From NCBI GenBank assembly GCA_025464795.1, contig JAODNB010000256.1:1-10251 (forward strand): DNA of 10,251 bases. The letters run 5' to 3'. The DNA comes from Frankiales bacterium. Lineage in GTDB: Bacteria; Actinomycetota; Actinomycetes; Mycobacteriales; SCTD01. The translations under genes and the position numbers were made by a program. The notes beneath the pieces are model-generated. The model had not been told where the DNA came from. It saw nothing but the letters and a program-made list of their open reading frames with translations, and did no database searches. Below, in pieces: positions 6,467 to 10,251 of this stretch. The first letter of the stretch is position 1. Each line of letters starts with the position of its first letter.

Positions 6467-7149
6467 GGCTGCTCCAGCGATTGTTCCAACAGGTCCCGCG
6501 GGACCACTGGGAGCCTGACGGGGTCTGGCGCAGGCGCCGCAAGGTCGTCGCGGGGACCGTCGTCGTCGGCTCTGCCCTGCTCGAGCGGTCGCTGGCCGCA
6601 GAGCCCGACTCACGGCAGTTCTACCGGCTGACCGGTGCCGTGGCCGGGACCTGGATCGCCGGCGGCGCCGCCTCTGGTCCACTCCACCTCGGACGGGAGC
6701 TGGGCGGGGGCCGACCTGTGATGGCGCCAGTGGCGCTGGGTCTCGGAGCGTTCGGAGGGTTCTTCGGCGCCGCCTTGATCGCCCGGCAGATCCCCATGCT
6801 CTACAACGCCATCTCGAGCGTCCTGGACTACGCCGACGAGGGCTCTTCGCCGAAGGTCTACCTCACGACCCTCGCCAACGGCGCGGCTGAGGAGGTCTTC
6901 TTCCGCGGGGCGCTCTACAGCGCTGTCGGACAGGGGCACCCGGTCGCGCTGTCCACTGCGGCGTACACGGCCACCACGCTCGCGACCAAGAACCCGGCCC
7001 TCGTGCTCGCGGCGAGCGTGATGGGCACCCTGTTCGGGCTCCAGCGGCGCGCCTCCGGAGGGATCCAAGCCCCGCTGCTGACCCACGTGACGTGGTCAGC
7101 GCTGATGCTGCGGTTCCTGCCACCGCTGTTCCGGAGGGCACCCGTCTAG
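6463..7149 (+). CDS. CPBP-family (CAAX protease/Abi-like) intramembrane protein
   Basis: This 228-residue membrane protein would be an intramembrane glutamic endopeptidase if active. The hallmark EExxxR motif is present as EEVFFR (E143, E144, R148), and a late histidine lies in THVTWS (H208). The usual second motif with a histidine (FxxxH) is replaced by YTATTLATKN, and the last motif reads HVTWS instead of HxxxN/H. Activity is therefore uncertain. Hydrophobic segments lie around residues 26-44, 49-66, 86-106, 170-188 and 204-221. The GTG start overlaps the preceding TGA in GTGA, and no separate ribosome binding site is seen, which points to translational coupling with the YbjT-like gene. In bacteria the family includes prenyl-protein-type proteases, bacteriocin-immunity proteins and proteins of unknown role; nothing here chooses between them. 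Confidence 0.8.
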   Translation: MRLLQRLFQQVPRDHWEPDGVWRRRRKVVAGTVVVGSALLERSLAAEPDSRQFYRLTGAVAGTWIAGGAASGPLHLGRELGGGRPVMAPVALGLGAFGGFFGAALIARQIPMLYNAISSVLDYADEGSSPKVYLTTLANGAAEEVFFRGALYSAVGQGHPVALSTAAYTATTLATKNPALVLAASVMGTLFGLQRRASGGIQAPLLTHVTWSALMLRFLPPLFRRAPV

Positions 7150-7152
7150 GCT
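7147..7152 (+). promoter_or_regulatory. Probable -10 element of a leaderless ettA promoter
   Basis: TAGGCT fits the actinobacterial TANNNT -10 pattern and lies exactly six bases before the ettA ATG. Transcription would start at the start codon itself. No Shine-Dalgarno sequence precedes ettA, which agrees. The hexamer overlaps the TAG stop codon of the preceding gene. No good -35 match is seen; CTGTTC (7126-7131) is weak and its spacing short. Confidence 0.55.
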
Positions 7153-7158
7153 GAGCCA

Positions 7159-8844
<1,686 letters not shown>

Positions 8845-8905
8845 TCAACGGGTCAGGTGGCGACTAGTCCCGCAGAGCCATACTGCAGGCGGCCTCGGGC
8901 AACGA

Positions 8906-8940
8906 CCATGGAAGGGCCGGCCACCGGCTCCATGGAGGGA
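8906..8940 (+). promoter_or_regulatory. csrA leader hairpin with two GGA motifs, one in the Shine-Dalgarno
   Basis: CCATGGA (8906-8912) pairs with TCCATGG (8929-8935). Inside, GCCGG (8916-8920) and CCGGC (8924-8928) form a second stem with a three-base CCA loop, leaving AGG (8913-8915) as a bulge. Both arms contain ATGGA followed by purines, at 8909 and 8933, 24 bases apart. The second runs into the Shine-Dalgarno GGAGGGA (8934-8940) that precedes the csrA ATG. CsrA proteins bind GGA in leader RNAs and block ribosome entry, so self-repression is plausible. The fold is drawn by eye. Confidence 0.5.
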
Positions 8941-8946
8941 AGACCC

Positions 8947-9204
8947 ATGCTCGTGCTCACCCGCCGCAAGAACCAGAGCATCGTCATCGGCGGCGACATC
9001 GTCGTCACCGTCCTCGAGGTCAAGGGCGACCAGATCCGGCTCGGGATCACCGCGCCTCGGAACGTGCAGGTCTACCGCGAGGAGCTGCTCGCCCGAAGCG
9101 ACGCGAGCACGCTGCCGATCGACTCCGAGGGCGCGCCGTCGCCGGCGCCGCCCGCGGCGTCCGAGTCCACGTCGGCCACAGTGACGCCGCCCCGCGTCGC
9201 GTAA
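8947..9204 (+). CDS. csrA: Carbon storage regulator CsrA with extended C-terminal tail
   Basis: This 85-residue RNA-binding dimer regulates translation or stability of target mRNAs by binding GGA-containing hairpins. The core MLVLTRRKNQSIVIG (1-15), VLEVKGDQIRLGITAP (22-37) and VQVYREEL (40-47) matches the family. Residues known to matter for RNA binding in E. coli CsrA, L4 and R44, are present. E. coli CsrA has 61 residues; here about 27 extra residues (59-85) form a Pro/Ser/Ala-rich, probably disordered tail. The ATG at 8947 is fixed by the conserved N-terminus and by GGAGGGA six bases upstream. The gene is alone between ettA and lepB, without the fliW or flagellar neighbours often seen in Gram-positive bacteria. 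The upstream hairpin suggests autoregulation. Confidence 0.95.
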   Translation: MLVLTRRKNQSIVIGGDIVVTVLEVKGDQIRLGITAPRNVQVYREELLARSDASTLPIDSEGAPSPAPPAASESTSATVTPPRVA

Positions 9205-9258
9205 CCGGAGCGCGGCAGGGCCAGGCAGGAGCAGCGCGCCCCAGCGCCCCTGCCCGCA

Positions 9259-9264
9259 TAGGGT
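9259..9264 (+). promoter_or_regulatory. Probable -10 element of a leaderless lepB promoter
   Basis: TAGGGT fits TANNNT and lies exactly six bases before the lepB GTG, the same geometry as at ettA. No Shine-Dalgarno sequence is present. The csrA-lepB spacer (9205-9270) also holds an imperfect inverted repeat, GCGGCAGGG (9211-9219) with CCCTGCCCGC (9248-9257), which might end csrA transcription. No clear -35 is seen. Confidence 0.5.
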
Positions 9265-9270
9265 GGTCGC

Positions 9271-10152
9271 GTGACTGACGAAGCCGTGCCGAGCACCGAG
9301 ACCGCCGCCGAGCAAGTCGCCGAAGGTCCTGCACCGACGCACCGCTCCTTCCTCCGTGAGCTGCCCGTCCTGGTGATCATCGCGCTCGTACTGGCGCTGC
9401 TCATCAAGCACTTCTTCGTGCAGGCGTTCTACATCCCCTCCGGGTCGATGGAGAACACCCTGCAGATCGGCGACCGGGTCCTCGTCAACAAGGTCCCCTA
9501 CTACTACCGCGAGCCGCACCGCGGCGAGATCGTCGTCTTCAACGGTCTCAACAGCTTCGACGACGGGGTGTCGATCGCACCAGCCTCGAACCCGATCGCC
9601 AAGGCGCTGCGCAAGATCAGCAGCACCATCGGTCTCGGCGCACCCTCCGAGAAGGACTACATCAAGCGGATCATCGGGGTGCCGGGCGACCGCGTCATGT
9701 GCTGCGACGACCAGAAGCGCGTCGTGATCACCCCGTCGAGCGGCAAGGCCTTCGCGCTCGACGAGCCGTACGTCTTCGAGCAGTCGCGGGACGACTCGCT
9801 CTACTTCTGCGAGGCCTCGGAGGCGGCCCAGAACGGCAGCGCAAAGGTGTGCCCGCCTGGGGCCGCGGGCGTCCTCGTCCCCAAGGGACGCCTGTGGGTC
9901 ATGGGTGACCACCGGGGCAACTCGGCGGACTCGCGCTTCCACATCACGGACGCCAACCACGGCACCGTGCCCATCAGCAAGGTGGTCGGTCGCGCGTTCA
10001 CGGTCGTCTACCCGTTCGGCCGGGCCGGGACGCTGGGGGTGCCGGCGACGTTCAAGCACGTCGCCCTCCCCGCGGCGCCGCTGGAGCTCGGGCTGCTCGG
10101 CGCCCTCCCGGTGGTGGCGGTCCGCCGCCGCCGGCTGCACCAGCGCGCGTGA
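9271..10152 (+). CDS. lepB: Signal peptidase I
   Basis: This 293-residue membrane-bound serine protease removes signal peptides from secreted proteins on the outer face of the cytoplasmic membrane. It has a cytoplasmic N-terminus of about 30 residues, a membrane segment (32-45), and the catalytic serine S59 in YIPSGSMENTL. The general-base lysine K132 is in YIKRIIGVPGD, and the conserved box MGDHRGNSADSR lies nearer the C-terminus. Two cysteine sites in the variable cap (MCCDD, then FCEA and KVCPP) could form a disulfide. A second hydrophobic segment near the C-terminus (LGLLGALPVVAV) is followed by a basic RRRR end. GTG at 9271 is the start of the frame and has no Shine-Dalgarno sequence; a TAGGGT six bases upstream suggests a leaderless mRNA. 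Its neighbour here is csrA; I see no rnhB or rplS. It may be one of several lepB paralogues. Confidence 0.95.
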   Translation: MTDEAVPSTETAAEQVAEGPAPTHRSFLRELPVLVIIALVLALLIKHFFVQAFYIPSGSMENTLQIGDRVLVNKVPYYYREPHRGEIVVFNGLNSFDDGVSIAPASNPIAKALRKISSTIGLGAPSEKDYIKRIIGVPGDRVMCCDDQKRVVITPSSGKAFALDEPYVFEQSRDDSLYFCEASEAAQNGSAKVCPPGAAGVLVPKGRLWVMGDHRGNSADSRFHITDANHGTVPISKVVGRAFTVVYPFGRAGTLGVPATFKHVALPAAPLELGLLGALPVVAVRRRRLHQRA

Positions 10153-10153
10153 G

Positions 10154-10251
10154 CTAGCCTCGCGGCGAGTTCACGAGCATCTCGGCCGCGCGCACCACGT
10201 GCTCCCAGAGGGCCTCGCGGACCTCCTCGGTGACGTCGATGCCGAGAATGG
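10154..10251 (-). CDS. C-terminal end of an unidentified protein, cut by window edge
   Basis: On the minus strand an open frame enters from the right edge and ends in TAG at 10154-10156. It encodes about 31 visible residues, beginning ILGIDVTEEVREALWEHVV and ending MLVNSPRG. Nearly all codons end in G or C, and the composition looks like an amphipathic helix at a protein C-terminus, so I take it as coding. Its stop is one base from the lepB stop, so the two genes converge. Too little is visible to assign a family. Confidence 0.6.
   Translation of the reverse strand, partial: ILGIDVTEEVREALWEHVVRAAEMLVNSPRG

Noticed and set aside
5426..6682. Open frame of 418 codons antisense to the YbjT-like gene
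   Set aside because: It covers a well-supported gene on the other strand and is rich in Arg, His and Asp, typical of a shadow frame.
8857..8946. Upstream in-frame ATG as the csrA start
   Set aside because: CsrA proteins begin MLVLTRR; that start is at 8947 with a strong ribosome binding site, and the upstream stretch holds the leader hairpin.

Overview
The window comes from a high-GC Gram-positive bacterium, most likely an actinobacterium. The evidence is the strong G/C bias at third codon positions, frequent GTG starts, a Tat/lipoprotein signal, apparent leaderless TANNNT promoters, and an ssb gene without an acidic tail lying close to ettA. That last arrangement matches the neighbouring SSBb and EttA genes of Mycobacterium tuberculosis. 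The presence of csrA hints at a flagellated lineage. I cannot name a genus.

Region 1 (about 1-3717) is the end of an integrated mobile element. It holds the C-terminal 681 residues of a MobF (TrwC/TraA-type) conjugative relaxase-helicase, a 70-residue excisionase-like helix-turn-helix protein, and a tyrosine recombinase with all its catalytic residues. The recombinase gene ends 85 bases from the 3' end of a complete tRNA-Arg(UCU) gene on the minus strand. This is the classic layout of an ICE or mobilizable element integrated into the 3' end of a tRNA gene. The other end, and any type IV secretion genes, lie outside the window to the left.

Region 2 (about 3717-10251) looks like ordinary chromosome. 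A Tat-type lipoprotein polysaccharide deacetylase (minus strand) diverges from an SSB gene. The SSB gene closes with a strong stem-loop. Next come a two-gene unit with a 4-base overlap (a YbjT-like NAD(P)-binding protein and a CPBP-family membrane protein), ettA (ABC-F translation factor), csrA, and lepB (signal peptidase I). The C-terminal end of an unidentified minus-strand gene converges on lepB with one base between the stop codons.

Regulatory points: ettA and lepB each have a TAGGNT hexamer exactly six bases before the start codon, as expected for leaderless mRNAs. csrA has a leader hairpin carrying two AUGGA motifs, one inside the Shine-Dalgarno sequence, which suggests CsrA autoregulation. 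I found no CRISPR array, insertion sequence or convincing new multi-gene system. The most interesting leads are the element/tRNA junction, the csrA leader and tail, and the divergent CPBP motifs.
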